The notes under the pieces were generated by a model that saw only the letters and a list, made by a program, of their open reading frames with translations, was not told where the DNA came from and ran no database searches. Made by a program: the position numbers and the translations under genes. DNA of 32,564 nt from Burkholderiales bacterium (GTDB lineage: Bacteria; Pseudomonadota; Gammaproteobacteria; Burkholderiales; Burkholderiaceae_C), in assembly GCA_016185015.1 (NCBI GenBank), contig JACPOI010000044.1:1-32564 (forward strand), in the 5' to 3' direction. Below are positions 1-8,007 of the stretch, piece by piece; the first letter of the stretch is position 1; the number at the start of each line of letters is the position of its first letter.

Positions 1-90
1 CCACAGCGAGGGGTATTCGCCTCGGTGCTCCTGCACCAGCCGTACCGCACGCCCTCGGACTTCGGGGGAAAATTTGTTCGTCTTGTTCAT
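1..90 (-). CDS. IS3-family transposase OrfA, N-terminal fragment
   Basis: Thirty codons are visible, starting [20 protein letters not shown] and continuing [10 protein letters not shown] to the window edge. This is the familiar start of the small helix-turn-helix OrfA of IS3-type elements, which binds the terminal repeats and is joined to the DDE catalytic OrfB by programmed frameshifting. A GGAG ribosome site lies just upstream of the ATG. The gene is incomplete only because the window ends. Confidence 0.8.
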   Translation of the reverse strand, partial: MNKTNKFSPEVRGRAVRLVQEHRGEYPSLW

Positions 91-140
91 GGCTCCATTC
101 TCTTAAAAGTTGGAGCCTCCTCAAATCCCGGGGCGGTTCA
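1..140 (-). mobile_element. End of an IS3-family insertion sequence (runs off the left edge)
   Basis: Read on the minus strand, the element begins at 140 with TGAACCGCCCCGGG and continues through about 111 as a terminal inverted-repeat-like end. A short spacer with a GGAG ribosome site and a transposase OrfA start codon at 90 follow. A TGAACC-type end just before an OrfA start is typical of the IS3 family. Only about 140 bases are in view, so the second orf, the far repeat and any target duplication cannot be seen. The outer edge abuts a SIR2-domain gene that it interrupts. Confidence 0.8.
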
Positions 141-617
141 GAATGACGATTCATTTGAGAGGAGATTCGCCGTACGTTGAAAGTCTTGGCGTTGAATTAG
201 CGTGGATTTTGCGATGTTTCTTTCTAGCGATTCATCAACGTTGGTTGTCAGTATGCGATGAGGTGACATACCAGAGAGGGTGCGAACAAGACGTTCGTAG
301 ACGGGGGACATCTCCCTTGGCTGAAATGCTTCTGCTAACAAGGTGTGATAACGACCGGCATTGCAGTCATGCATAAGCTGGAAGAGAGAAGGCAAAGTCC
401 CAGCCTCCAACAATCGAGCACCCTTGAGATTGTTGTAGACGTTCTCAGTTCTTGAAAACGACGAGTGCATTTCGGCGGCAAGATCGTTCCATAGTGGGTA
501 GCCTGCCCAAGTGCTGACGCCAGCACCCAACCAGATAACTAGTGGGCGCCGACGAGCTTGGATCTCGTTTTCGAGCAGTTGGAGTGCCTGAAACGTCTCG
601 CGATCATCTGCAAACAC
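138..617 (-). pseudogene. SIR2-domain protein, C-terminus removed by IS insertion
   Basis: The reading frame carries a SIR2-like Rossmann NAD-binding signature: GAGVS near residues 31-35 and TTNVD near 124-128. SIR2 domains of this kind occur in bacterial antiphage proteins as NADases, usually followed by a further sensor or effector region. Here the frame stops at the base where the IS3 end begins; the stop TGA is the first three bases of the insertion sequence. Only about 160 residues remain. The start is uncertain: GTG at 617 has AAAGGG at good spacing, TTG at 632 is in frame without a clear ribosome site, and a TGA at 638-636 limits the frame upstream. The DNA is AT-richer than the neighbouring chromosome, consistent with acquired DNA. 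The specific defence system cannot be named from the remnant. Confidence 0.75.
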
Positions 618-833
618 GGGAATCCCTTTCAAATCTCAGACCAGTGCTTACCTTGAAGTGAAAGTATTTTCTTTCTCTTGATCCTGGTCTAGCATAGCGG
701 GCGACGCGAGCTTGCATGCGTACCCAATTGATCCACGACCGTCTAAGCCTATCATCTAAGGGTCAATTTCGATGGGGAGTATTCCCGGTCGTTTTTTTCT
801 GTTCGCCAGCTATTTAATATAAGAATGCGTTGC
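618..833. other. Intergenic stretch between accessory and chromosomal DNA
   Basis: No gene is supported here. Composition changes from AT-rich accessory sequence on the left to the high-GC chromosome on the right. A T-run lies at about 791-798 and an AT-rich patch just before the deacetylase start may hold its promoter, but no convincing -35/-10 pair was found. No direct repeat or integrase gene marks an island border. Confidence 0.4.
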
Positions 834-1766
834 ATGAGCACCCTGATCTACACCCACGAAGCCTGTTTCAACCACAAACCTGGCCCGCACCATCCCGAAT
901 CCCCAGAGCGCCTGGAAGCGGTTCTGACCGCCCTGAAAACCCCGGCCTTCGCCGGTGCCGTCTGGCGCGATGCGCCCCTGGGCACCTTCGAGCAGGTGCT
1001 GCACGTCCACACGCCCGACTATGTCGAGGCCGTGAAGGAGATGGCGCCCGAGCAGGGCTACCGCGCCCTGGATGGGGGTGACACCATCATGTCGCCCGGC
1101 ACGCTGGAGGCGGTGCTGCGTTGTGTGGGAGCGGCCTGCGCCGGGGTGGACGACGTGGTGGCCAAGCAGGCCAAGAACGTCTTTTGCGCCACGCGCCCCT
1201 GCGGCCACCATGCCGAGGCGGGTGAGGCCATGGGCTTCTGTGTGTTCAACCAGGCGGCCATTGCGGCCCTGCATGCGCGCGAGCAGCATGGCCTGCAGCG
1301 CGTGGCGGTGGTGGACTTCGACGTGCACCACGGCAACGGCACGCAAAACAGTTTCTACGACGACCCGGACCTGTTCTACGGTTCCTGCCACCAGGGGCAG
1401 TTCTATCCGGGTACCGGCGCCAAGCATGAGACGGGCGTGGCCCACAACATCGTCAACGTGCCGTTCGCGCGCGGCACGGGTTCGGCCGCCTTCCGCGCGG
1501 CCATGACGGACGTGCTGCTGCCGGCCCTGCGCGAGTTCGCGCCCGAGCTGCTCATCATCTCGGCCGGTTTCGACGCCCACCACCTGGACCCGCTGGGCGG
1601 CCTGAAGTTCACCGACGAGGACTACCACTGGATCACGCGTGAGCTCATGAAGGTGGCCGACGAGACTGCCCAGGGCCGTGTGGTCTCGGTGCTCGAAGGT
1701 GGCTACAGCCTGGAAGGCCTGGCCAGCGGCACCGCCGCGCACGTGCAGGCGTTGATGGGCCGTTGA
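834..1766 (+). CDS. Histone deacetylase-like (HDAC/acetylpolyamine amidohydrolase) protein
   Basis: A 310-residue zinc-dependent deacetylase of the arginase/deacetylase fold. Bacterial members remove acetyl groups from polyamines, small molecules or lysines in the cytoplasm. Family motifs are intact: HPESPERL near residue 20, the catalytic His pair HH at 125-126, DFDVHHGNGT at 161-170 with zinc ligands D163 and H165, SAGFDAH with the third ligand D247, and LEGGYSLEGL with the transition-state Tyr at 291. An in-frame ATG at 825 exists, but the family N-terminus aligns from MSTLIYTHEA, so 834 was chosen; neither start has a strong ribosome site. It stands next to the accessory segment and is followed by an unrelated gene. 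The substrate cannot be deduced. Confidence 0.9.
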   Translation: MSTLIYTHEACFNHKPGPHHPESPERLEAVLTALKTPAFAGAVWRDAPLGTFEQVLHVHTPDYVEAVKEMAPEQGYRALDGGDTIMSPGTLEAVLRCVGAACAGVDDVVAKQAKNVFCATRPCGHHAEAGEAMGFCVFNQAAIAALHAREQHGLQRVAVVDFDVHHGNGTQNSFYDDPDLFYGSCHQGQFYPGTGAKHETGVAHNIVNVPFARGTGSAAFRAAMTDVLLPALREFAPELLIISAGFDAHHLDPLGGLKFTDEDYHWITRELMKVADETAQGRVVSVLEGGYSLEGLASGTAAHVQALMGR

Positions 1767-1837
1767 TCCGGCGGCTGGCGTCGGCTGCCTGGGGCGGCCT
1801 GGCGCTGCAGAACAATCAATACAAGAGGAGGGGCCCC

Positions 1838-2962
1838 ATGCGCACAAGCAACATCAAGAAGATCGGCCTGGCCGCGGCATTGCTGCTGGGGGCTGTCGTT
1901 TTGTACCTCGTGGCCTGGCCGGTGCCGATCCGGCCCGTGGCCTGGGACGCACCGGCGGAGCCGGGGTACGCCGGGCCGCATGCGGTCAACACCCGGCTGG
2001 CCAAGCTGCAGATGATCGACCTCAAGGGCGAGGTCGGGCCCGAGCACATCGTGTTCGGCAAGGACGGCAAGCTCTACACCACGGTGGCCAGCGGCAACAT
2101 CCTGCGCATGGACGCGGACGGCAGCAACCAGCAGGTGTTTGCCAACACCGGCGGGCGCGTGCTGGGTTTTGATTTCGATGCGCAGGGCAACCTGATCGCC
2201 GCCGACGCCATGAAAGGCCTGCTGTCCATCGCGCCCGATGGCAAGGTCACCTTGCTGGCCGACCAGGCCGGGGGCACGCCCATCCTCTATGCCAACTCGG
2301 TGGTGGTGGCCAAGAGCGGCAAGATATACCTGAGTGATGCCTCCGGGCGTTTCGCGCCCAGGGACTGGGGCGGCACCTTCGAGGCCAGCGTGCTCGACAT
2401 CCTGGAGCAGGCCGGCACGGGCCGCGTGCTGGAATACGACCCCGCCACCCAGGCCACCCGCATCGTGGCCCGGGGCCTGAGCTTTGCCAACGGCGTGGCG
2501 CTGAGCCAGGACGAGCGCACGCTGTTCGTGAACGAAACGGGCCGCTACCGCATCTGGAAGGTGGCCGTGGTTGCGCAGAACCTGGACCTGGCCGCCTTGC
2601 CCAAGGCCGGCAGCGCCGAGGCCGCTGTGCTGTTCGACAACCTGCCCGGTTACCCCGACAACCTGATGCGCGGGCTGGACGGCCGCATCTGGGTGGGCCT
2701 GGTCAAGCCCCGCAACCCCAAGGTAGACCAGCTGGCGCAAAAGCCCTGGCTGCGCAGCCTGACGCTGCGCCTGCCGCGGGCCTTGTGGCCCATCCCCAAG
2801 ACCTATGGCCATGTGTTCGCCTTCAACGAGGCGGGCCAGGTGGTGATGGACCTGCAAGACCCCAGTGGGGCCTACCCCGAGGTCACGAGCGTCACGGAAA
2901 CCAAAGACCGCCTGTACGTGCAAAGCCTGCACGCGCATGGGCTGGGCTGGCTGGCGCGCTGA
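1838..2962 (+). CDS. SMP-30/strictosidine synthase-like beta-propeller protein
   Basis: A 374-residue protein with one N-terminal hydrophobic segment (about residues 8-27) that would act as a signal anchor or uncleaved signal, placing the propeller in the periplasm. The rest shows repeated blade-like strands (GPEHIVFGKDGKLYTT, NGVALSQDERTLFVNET, PDNLMRGLDGRIWVG) typical of the strictosidine synthase/adipocyte membrane-associated protein branch of the SMP-30 superfamily. Bacterial members are presumed lactonases or esterases; the substrate is unknown. The start ATG at 1838 is preceded by AAGAGGAGGGG, a strong ribosome site, so in-frame codons back to 1763 are not used. It ends 7 bases before the convergent RidA gene. 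Confidence 0.8.
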   Translation: MRTSNIKKIGLAAALLLGAVVLYLVAWPVPIRPVAWDAPAEPGYAGPHAVNTRLAKLQMIDLKGEVGPEHIVFGKDGKLYTTVASGNILRMDADGSNQQVFANTGGRVLGFDFDAQGNLIAADAMKGLLSIAPDGKVTLLADQAGGTPILYANSVVVAKSGKIYLSDASGRFAPRDWGGTFEASVLDILEQAGTGRVLEYDPATQATRIVARGLSFANGVALSQDERTLFVNETGRYRIWKVAVVAQNLDLAALPKAGSAEAAVLFDNLPGYPDNLMRGLDGRIWVGLVKPRNPKVDQLAQKPWLRSLTLRLPRALWPIPKTYGHVFAFNEAGQVVMDLQDPSGAYPEVTSVTETKDRLYVQSLHAHGLGWLAR

Positions 2963-2969
2963 TCCGGAG

Positions 2970-3440
2970 CTAGTTCTCGGCGGCGATCAGGTCCAGTTCA
3001 ACCGCCGCGTTCTTGGGCAACTGCGCCACGCCCACCGAGGTGCGGGTGTGCACGCCGGCCTCGCCGAGCACGCGGAACAGCACCTCGGAGGCGCCGTCGG
3101 CCACTTCGCTGAGCTGCGAGAAACCGTCGGCCGCCTGCACGTACACCGTCACGCGCAGCACACGGCCCACCGCATCGAGCGAGCCCAGGGACTGGCGCAG
3201 CAGGACCAGCGCGCGCATCACACACACCTTGGCGGCCAGCTGGGCGCGTGCCAGCGTCACCTCGGTGCCCACACGCCCCGTCACCACGATCTCGCTGCCC
3301 ACGCGGGGCACCTGGCCGCTCACAAAGACCTGGCCGCCATGGCGCACGAACGGCGTGTAGTTGCCGCCCTTCTGGAGTTCGCCGCTGAAGTCGTAACCCA
3401 GCTCACGGGCCACCGCCTGGAATTCGCTTTCGCGTGACAT
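2970..3440 (-). CDS. RidA/YjgF/UK114 family protein
   Basis: 156 residues of the chorismate-mutase-like RidA fold, which as a trimer hydrolyses reactive enamine/imine intermediates (2-aminoacrylate type) to 2-ketoacids. Visible motifs are FVSGQVP near residue 39, VYVQA near 99 and the C-terminal TRTSVGVAQLP with the substrate-binding Arg at 133, followed by AVELDLIA with Glu 148. The extended N-terminus suggests a Rid subgroup other than archetypal RidA. It begins 9 bases after the stop of the upstream GST gene on the same strand, so the two are probably co-transcribed, and it converges on the beta-propeller gene. Confidence 0.88.
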   Translation of the reverse strand: MSRESEFQAVARELGYDFSGELQKGGNYTPFVRHGGQVFVSGQVPRVGSEIVVTGRVGTEVTLARAQLAAKVCVMRALVLLRQSLGSLDAVGRVLRVTVYVQAADGFSQLSEVADGASEVLFRVLGEAGVHTRTSVGVAQLPKNAAVELDLIAAEN

Positions 3441-3449
3441 GCTGGCCGC

Positions 3450-4154
3450 TCAGTCGCGCTTGGGGATGTTCAGGCCGCGCTGCACCGCCGGCCGTGCCAC
3501 GAAGGCCGCCAGCACGCGCGCGACTTCGGGGAAGTCCTTGGCGCCCACCAGATCGCCCGCCTCGTAGAAGCCGAGCAGGTTGCGCACCCAGGGGAAGGTG
3601 GCGATGTCGGCAATGGTGTACTGCCGGCCCATGATCCAGTCGCGGCCCTTGAGGTGCTGGTTCAGCACATTGAGCAGGCGGCGCGACTCGGCCACGTAGC
3701 GGTCGCGCGGGCGCTTGTCTTCATAGTCCTTGCCGGCGAACTTGTGGAAGAAGCCAAGCTGGCCGAACATGGGGCCGATGCCGCCCATCTGGAACATCAG
3801 CCATTGCAGGGTCTCGTATTTGCCGGCGTCGTCGGCCGGCATGAGCTGGCCGGTCTTGCCCGCCAGGTAGACCAGGATGGCGCCGGATTCGAACAGCGCC
3901 AGCGGCTTGCCGCCTGGGCCCTTGGGGTCGATGATGGCCGGGATCTTGTTGTTGGGGTTCAGGCTCATGAACTCGGGCGACAGCTGGTCGTTCGAGCCGA
4001 AGTTCACCAGATGCACTTCGTAGGGCAGGCCGGTTTCCTCCAGCATGATGGACACCTTCACGCCGTTGGGCGTGGGCAGCGAGTAGAGCTGCAGGCGCTC
4101 AGGGTGACGGGCGGGCCACTTGCGGGTGATGGGGAAGTCGGCGAGGGTGGTCAT
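3450..4154 (-). CDS. Glutathione S-transferase, YfcG/YghU-like (Nu class)
   Basis: A 234-residue GST with an N-terminal thioredoxin-like domain (LQLYSLPTPNGVKVSIMLEE, then NPNNKIPAI and ESGAILVYLA binding the glutathione gamma-glutamyl group) and a C-terminal helical domain (YTIADIATFPWVRN, the conserved N-capping box). The TPNG sequence at the active-site position resembles E. coli YfcG and YghU, which have disulfide reductase activity and lack a classical catalytic Cys or Ser. The start was placed at MTTLADFPI (4154), where the family alignment begins; an ATG at 4205 would add 17 residues unlike the family. It is followed at 9 bases by the RidA gene. Confidence 0.9.
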   Translation of the reverse strand: MTTLADFPITRKWPARHPERLQLYSLPTPNGVKVSIMLEETGLPYEVHLVNFGSNDQLSPEFMSLNPNNKIPAIIDPKGPGGKPLALFESGAILVYLAGKTGQLMPADDAGKYETLQWLMFQMGGIGPMFGQLGFFHKFAGKDYEDKRPRDRYVAESRRLLNVLNQHLKGRDWIMGRQYTIADIATFPWVRNLLGFYEAGDLVGAKDFPEVARVLAAFVARPAVQRGLNIPKRD

Positions 4155-4237
4155 GTCGATGGGCTGTGGGGTTGAAATGTCGCGCCCACTGTAGCCCAGC
4201 TTCATCTTTCCTGCTGGAGGCCGGCCAGGCCGCGGCC

Positions 4238-5197
4238 TCAGGGGTGCGGGCGTTCGTGGCAGGACTGCAGCATGGGCTCGGTCACGGTCTGCAGCGTGAC
4301 GTGCTGGATGCCGAAGTGTTCCCTCAAGCCCTGGCTCACCTCGCGCAGGAAGTCATCGCCCGGGTGGCCCTGCGGCATCACCAGATGGGCGGTCAGCGCG
4401 ACCCGCGTGGTGCTCATGGCCCAGACATGCAGGTCGTCCACGCGCGCCACGCGGGGTTGCGCCTCCAGCCAGGCCTGCACGGCGGGCAGGTCGACGTGCT
4501 CGGGCACACCGTCGAACAGCAGGTGCAGGGACTGGCGCAGCAGGCCCCAGGTGCCGGCGACGATGACGGCGGCGATCCCCAGGCTCATGACCGGGTCCAG
4601 CCAGCCCCAGCCCTGCCAGAGGTAGAGCGCACCGCCGATGACCACGCCCAGCGAGACCAGGGCATCGGCCGCCATGTGCAGGAAGGCGCCTCGCACGTTG
4701 AGGTCGTGTTCGCCGCCGCGCAGGAAGAGCAGGGCGGTGGCGGTGTTGCCCACGATGCCGATGGCCGCCACCGTGATGATGGTCCAGCCCTGCGTGGGCT
4801 CGGGCGAGCCCAGGCGCTGCAAGGCTTCCCAGCCCAGCGATCCCATGGCCACCAGCAGCAGCACGGCATTGGTGAACGCTGCCAGGATGGAGGCGCGTTG
4901 CCAGCCGTAGGTATGGCGCGCATCGGGCTGCAGGCGCGCGGCCAGGGCGGCCATCCAGGCCAGCAGCAGGCCGGCCACGTCGCTCAGGTTGTGGCCGGCG
5001 TCGGCCAGCAGGGCCAGGGAGTTGACTTGCCAGCCGTACCAGGCTTCCACCGCCACGAAGCCGGTGTTGAGCGCGATGCCGATGGCAAAGGCCCGGTTGA
5101 AGTTGGCCGGGGCGGGGTGGTGATGACCGGCGTGTGCGTGAGCAGCAGCGTGGTCGTGCGCGTCGTGGGAGTGCTCGTGCGGATGCTCGTGGGCCAT
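4238..5197 (-). CDS. Cation diffusion facilitator (CzcD/ZitB-like) metal exporter
   Basis: A 319-residue CDF antiporter that exports Zn2+ or a similar divalent cation in exchange for protons across the inner membrane. Six hydrophobic segments are visible, with the paired metal site HNLSD (H69, D73) in TM2 and HMAAD (H174, D178) in TM5, and a C-terminal cytoplasmic dimerisation domain containing VDDLHVWAMS. The N-terminus is His-rich, with 12 histidines in the first 27 residues, a likely metal-collecting tail. This HxxxD/HxxxD arrangement is typical of zinc-transporting CDFs; metal specificity is inferred. A small unknown gene lies 49 bases upstream on the same strand. Confidence 0.92.
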   Translation of the reverse strand: MAHEHPHEHSHDAHDHAAAHAHAGHHHPAPANFNRAFAIGIALNTGFVAVEAWYGWQVNSLALLADAGHNLSDVAGLLLAWMAALAARLQPDARHTYGWQRASILAAFTNAVLLLVAMGSLGWEALQRLGSPEPTQGWTIITVAAIGIVGNTATALLFLRGGEHDLNVRGAFLHMAADALVSLGVVIGGALYLWQGWGWLDPVMSLGIAAVIVAGTWGLLRQSLHLLFDGVPEHVDLPAVQAWLEAQPRVARVDDLHVWAMSTTRVALTAHLVMPQGHPGDDFLREVSQGLREHFGIQHVTLQTVTEPMLQSCHERPHP

Positions 5198-5246
5198 GTC
5201 CCCAGTATGCCCGGGCCGGCACGACCCACCCGTTCAGGGGGGTGTT

Positions 5247-5684
5247 TCAGAAAGTGGAAATCAGCGACTGGCGCGTGCTGAGCAAGGGGGAGTTGGGATC
5301 CAGGGCCTGCAGCAGTATCGAGGGCAGCTTGGGCCACTGGATGGGGCGCTGCAGGTGGGTGGCGCCGTGGGGAGCGCTCTGGCCATCGACCTGGATCACG
5401 GTCTTGCCCACCAGCATGCTGGCCTTGGCGGCCCAGGCCATGACCTTGGCGTCCGCACCGTCGAGCAGGATGACGTCGGCGGTCTCGGCGTCATCGGAGC
5501 GGGTCAGCTCCAGCCGCAGCGGGCGGCGCTGCGACAGCGACACGATGCCCTGGATCAGCTCCCGTTCGGAGGGCGAAAAGCCGTAGACCAGGACCCGCAG
5601 CGTGCTTTGCAGCGGGGCGGGCCGCGAGGTCGGGGCCGCCGTGCGTTCAGGTTCCGATTCCGGGCCGATGGGCAAGATGATCAT
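5247..5684 (-). CDS. Small uncharacterised protein with receiver-like core
   Basis: 145 residues that I do not recognise as a named family. A proline-rich start is followed by an alternating strand/helix region (LRVLVYGFSPSERELIQGIV ... ADVILLDGADAKVMAWAAKA ... KTVIQVDG) that resembles a CheY-type Rossmann core without an obvious acidic pocket or phosphoacceptor, ending in LPSILLQAL and a short tail. The ATG at 5684 has GGGGAG upstream; the frame stays open to 5840 but those codons encode a Cys/Arg-rich stretch unlikely to be protein. It may be co-transcribed with the CDF exporter 49 bases downstream. No membrane segment is seen. Confidence 0.6.
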   Translation of the reverse strand: MIILPIGPESEPERTAAPTSRPAPLQSTLRVLVYGFSPSERELIQGIVSLSQRRPLRLELTRSDDAETADVILLDGADAKVMAWAAKASMLVGKTVIQVDGQSAPHGATHLQRPIQWPKLPSILLQALDPNSPLLSTRQSLISTF

Positions 5685-5899
5685 GATGGGGCTCCCCTGG
5701 CGTTTTCTGATGCGGCAAAGATGTGCTGTTCGAGGGGATTCTTGTCCCTGCGCGCTCATCTGGCGAGGGACAAGTTCACGGAAGTGGCGGGTGCTTGTTG
5801 CGATGCAGCAGTTCGCTGCGCATCGCGTGCAATAGTTCACGCTGCGCCACCCGATAGGCCTGCCCGGCAGCGCGCCGGGGCCTGCATTACCATCGCGTC

Positions 5900-7126
5900 A
5901 TGAGCACAGCGAGCCTCGCTTCCCCCCCTGTTTCCCTGCGCGAGGACGCCAGCCTGATCGGGCTGATCGGCCTGGCCCACCTCATGAGCCACTTCAGCCA
6001 GCTGCTGTTGCCACCGCTCTTTCCCTGGCTGAAAGACGCCTTCAACGCCAGCTATGCCGAGCTGGGTTTCCTGATGACGATCTTCTTTGTCGTCTCCTGC
6101 ACGGTACAGGCGCTGTCGGGTTTCTGGGTGGACCGCTACGGCCCACGCCCCGTGCTTTACACCGGCCTGGCCCTGCTGGTGCTGGCGGCCTTCGGGTTCG
6201 CATGGAGCACCAACTACGTGATGTTGATGGGGTTTTCCGTGGTGGCCGGCATGGGCAATGGTGTGTTCCACCCGGTGAACTACACGCTCATCAACCGCAA
6301 GGTCAGCGCGCCGCGCCTGGGCCACGCCTACAGCGTGCACGGCATCAGCGGCACCCTGGGCTGGGCCGTGGCGTCGGCCCTGCTGGCGCCCTTGGCCCTG
6401 CTGTATTCCTGGCGTGTGTCCCTGGTCGTGGCCGGTTCTCTGGTGCTGGCCGTGCTGCTGCTGTGCGGGTGGCAGGGGCGCCGTCTTGCCCTGGCGCCCA
6501 CCGCGCCGGCCCGCGCCGCTGCCGATGCGTCCCCCGAGAACAGCCTGGATTTCCTGCGCATCCCCGCGGTGTGGATGTGTTTTGCCTTCTTCTTCATCTT
6601 CGCCGTGGCGCTCAGCGTGGTGCAGGCTTTCGCCCCCGAGGCGGCGCGCCAGCTGCACGGTGTGCCCCTGACCCTGGTGGCGGTGTGCCTGACGGCTTAC
6701 ATGCTGGCCAGCGCCAGCGGCATGTTGGTGGGCGGTTTCCTGGTCACCGACCCGGTGCGCAGCGAACGCGTGGTGGGCGGCGGTTTTGCCGTGGCGGCGG
6801 CCGTCTCCCTGGTGCTGGGCCTGGCCAGCCTGCCGCCTCTGGCTGTGCCCGTGCTGTTCGCGCTGATGGGGTTTGCGGCCGGTTTTTCCGGCCCCTCGCG
6901 CGACCTGCTGATCAAGCGTTCCACGCCCGAGAACGCCAGCGGGCGGGTCTATGGCGTGGTGTATTCGGGTCTGGACATCGGCCAGGCCATCTCGCCGCTG
7001 ATCTTCGGCCTGCTGATGGACCAGCAGGCCTGGCGTGCGCTCTTCGTGGGCCTGGCCCTGGTGCAGCTCACGCTGGTGGTCACGGCCTTCCGTGTGCGGC
7101 GCACGCGCCGTACGGTGGCAGTCTAG
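5900..7126 (+). CDS. Major facilitator superfamily transporter (fosmidomycin-resistance-like)
   Basis: A 408-residue integral membrane protein with about 12 hydrophobic helices. MFS motif A follows the second helix (GFWVDRYGPRPV near residues 74-85), and a longer basic linker in the middle (around residues 190-220) separates the halves. The overall pattern, with early AHLMSHFSQLLLPPLFPWL, resembles the fosmidomycin resistance (Fsr) group of exporters; the substrate is unknown. The final TAG (7124-7126) lies in a CTAG shared with the TAG of the convergent isomerase gene, so the two coding regions overlap by four bases. It is divergent from the small gene at 5247-5684. Confidence 0.88.
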   Translation: MSTASLASPPVSLREDASLIGLIGLAHLMSHFSQLLLPPLFPWLKDAFNASYAELGFLMTIFFVVSCTVQALSGFWVDRYGPRPVLYTGLALLVLAAFGFAWSTNYVMLMGFSVVAGMGNGVFHPVNYTLINRKVSAPRLGHAYSVHGISGTLGWAVASALLAPLALLYSWRVSLVVAGSLVLAVLLLCGWQGRRLALAPTAPARAAADASPENSLDFLRIPAVWMCFAFFFIFAVALSVVQAFAPEAARQLHGVPLTLVAVCLTAYMLASASGMLVGGFLVTDPVRSERVVGGGFAVAAAVSLVLGLASLPPLAVPVLFALMGFAAGFSGPSRDLLIKRSTPENASGRVYGVVYSGLDIGQAISPLIFGLLMDQQAWRALFVGLALVQLTLVVTAFRVRRTRRTVAV

Positions 7127-8007
7127 ACCACGCTGCGGTGGCGGGCGATGCAGGTGTCGAGCACCTCGTCGCCCGAGCGCTTCCACCAGTCGAGCTCCGA
7201 GAAGATCTCGACTTCGCTGTAGCCCGCGTAGCCGGCCTGTTCGACCCAGCCGCGCAGCTTGCGCAGCTCGATCACCCCGTCGCCCATCATGCCGCGGTCG
7301 CTCAGCAGGTCGCGTGTCGGGGTGAGCCAGTCGCAGACATGGTAGGCCAGCAGGCGCTTCTTTCCGGCACGTGCGATCTGCTGTTCGAGCTTCGGGTCCC
7401 ACCAGCAGTGGTAGACGTCGAGCGCCACACCCAGCATGCCGCTGGCCTGCGGATCGAGTTCATCGCACAGGTCCAGCGCCTGTTCCAGCGTGTTGATACA
7501 GGCGCGGTCGGCCGCCTGCATGGGGTGTAGCGGCTCGATGGCTAGCGGCATGCCGACCTCGCGCGCGTACTCGAGCGAGGCGGCGATGCCGTCGCGCACC
7601 TCGGCGCGAGCGCGCCCCAGGTCCTTGTAGGCGGCCTTGCCCGCCAGTGCGCCGGGCAGGGCGCCGACCACGAGCACCAGGCAGGGTGCGTTGAGCGTCA
7701 CGGCCTCGTCGATCGCGCGGCGGTTGTCGTCGAGCGCAGCGCGCAGGCCGGCCGCGTCGGGTGCCGGGAAGAAACCGCCGCGGCAGTAGCCCGACAGTCC
7801 GATGTCGTGTGCTTTTAACTGGCTCGCCACCTTGTCCAGTCCGACGGCCGCGACCTGGTCGCGCCAGGGGCTGATGGCGCGGATGCCGCGCTGGGCGCAC
7901 TGATCGATGATGCGCGAGAGTGGCACCTCGGCGCCCACCTGCTTGCGCACGGTGGCGGTGTTGATGGAGAGCCAGCGGTGGTCCTGCGAAAAGTCACGCA
8001 TGCTCAT
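7123..8007 (-). CDS. Sugar phosphate isomerase/epimerase (xylose isomerase-like TIM barrel)
   Basis: A 294-residue AP-endonuclease-2/xylose-isomerase-like TIM barrel. The usual metal-binding acidic and His residues appear at the strand ends: E158 in LAIEPLHP, D197 in ALDVYH, H223 in AYHVCDW and E268 in EVEIFS. Such enzymes isomerise or epimerise (keto)sugars or sugar acids. It is the last gene of a minus-strand operon; its ATG at 8007 lies within an ATGA overlap with the stop of the DUF993 gene, indicating translational coupling, which supports this start over the ATG six bases downstream. The substrate is probably shared with the DUF993 and Gfo/Idh enzymes but is unknown. Confidence 0.85.
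   Translation of the reverse strand: MSMRDFSQDHRWLSINTATVRKQVGAEVPLSRIIDQCAQRGIRAISPWRDQVAAVGLDKVASQLKAHDIGLSGYCRGGFFPAPDAAGLRAALDDNRRAIDEAVTLNAPCLVLVVGALPGALAGKAAYKDLGRARAEVRDGIAASLEYAREVGMPLAIEPLHPMQAADRACINTLEQALDLCDELDPQASGMLGVALDVYHCWWDPKLEQQIARAGKKRLLAYHVCDWLTPTRDLLSDRGMMGDGVIELRKLRGWVEQAGYAGYSEVEIFSELDWWKRSGDEVLDTCIARHRSVV

Noticed and set aside
1703-2938. Long open frame antisense to the beta-propeller gene
   Set aside because: It is a GC-rich shadow frame, low-complexity in His/Gln/Gly, with no family motif; the plus-strand protein has clear blades and a ribosome site.
7123-7126. Overlapping convergent stop codons at CTAG as a regulatory feature
   Set aside because: A four-base overlap of two TAG codons in a palindrome occurs readily by chance in compact genomes; nothing else there suggests regulation.
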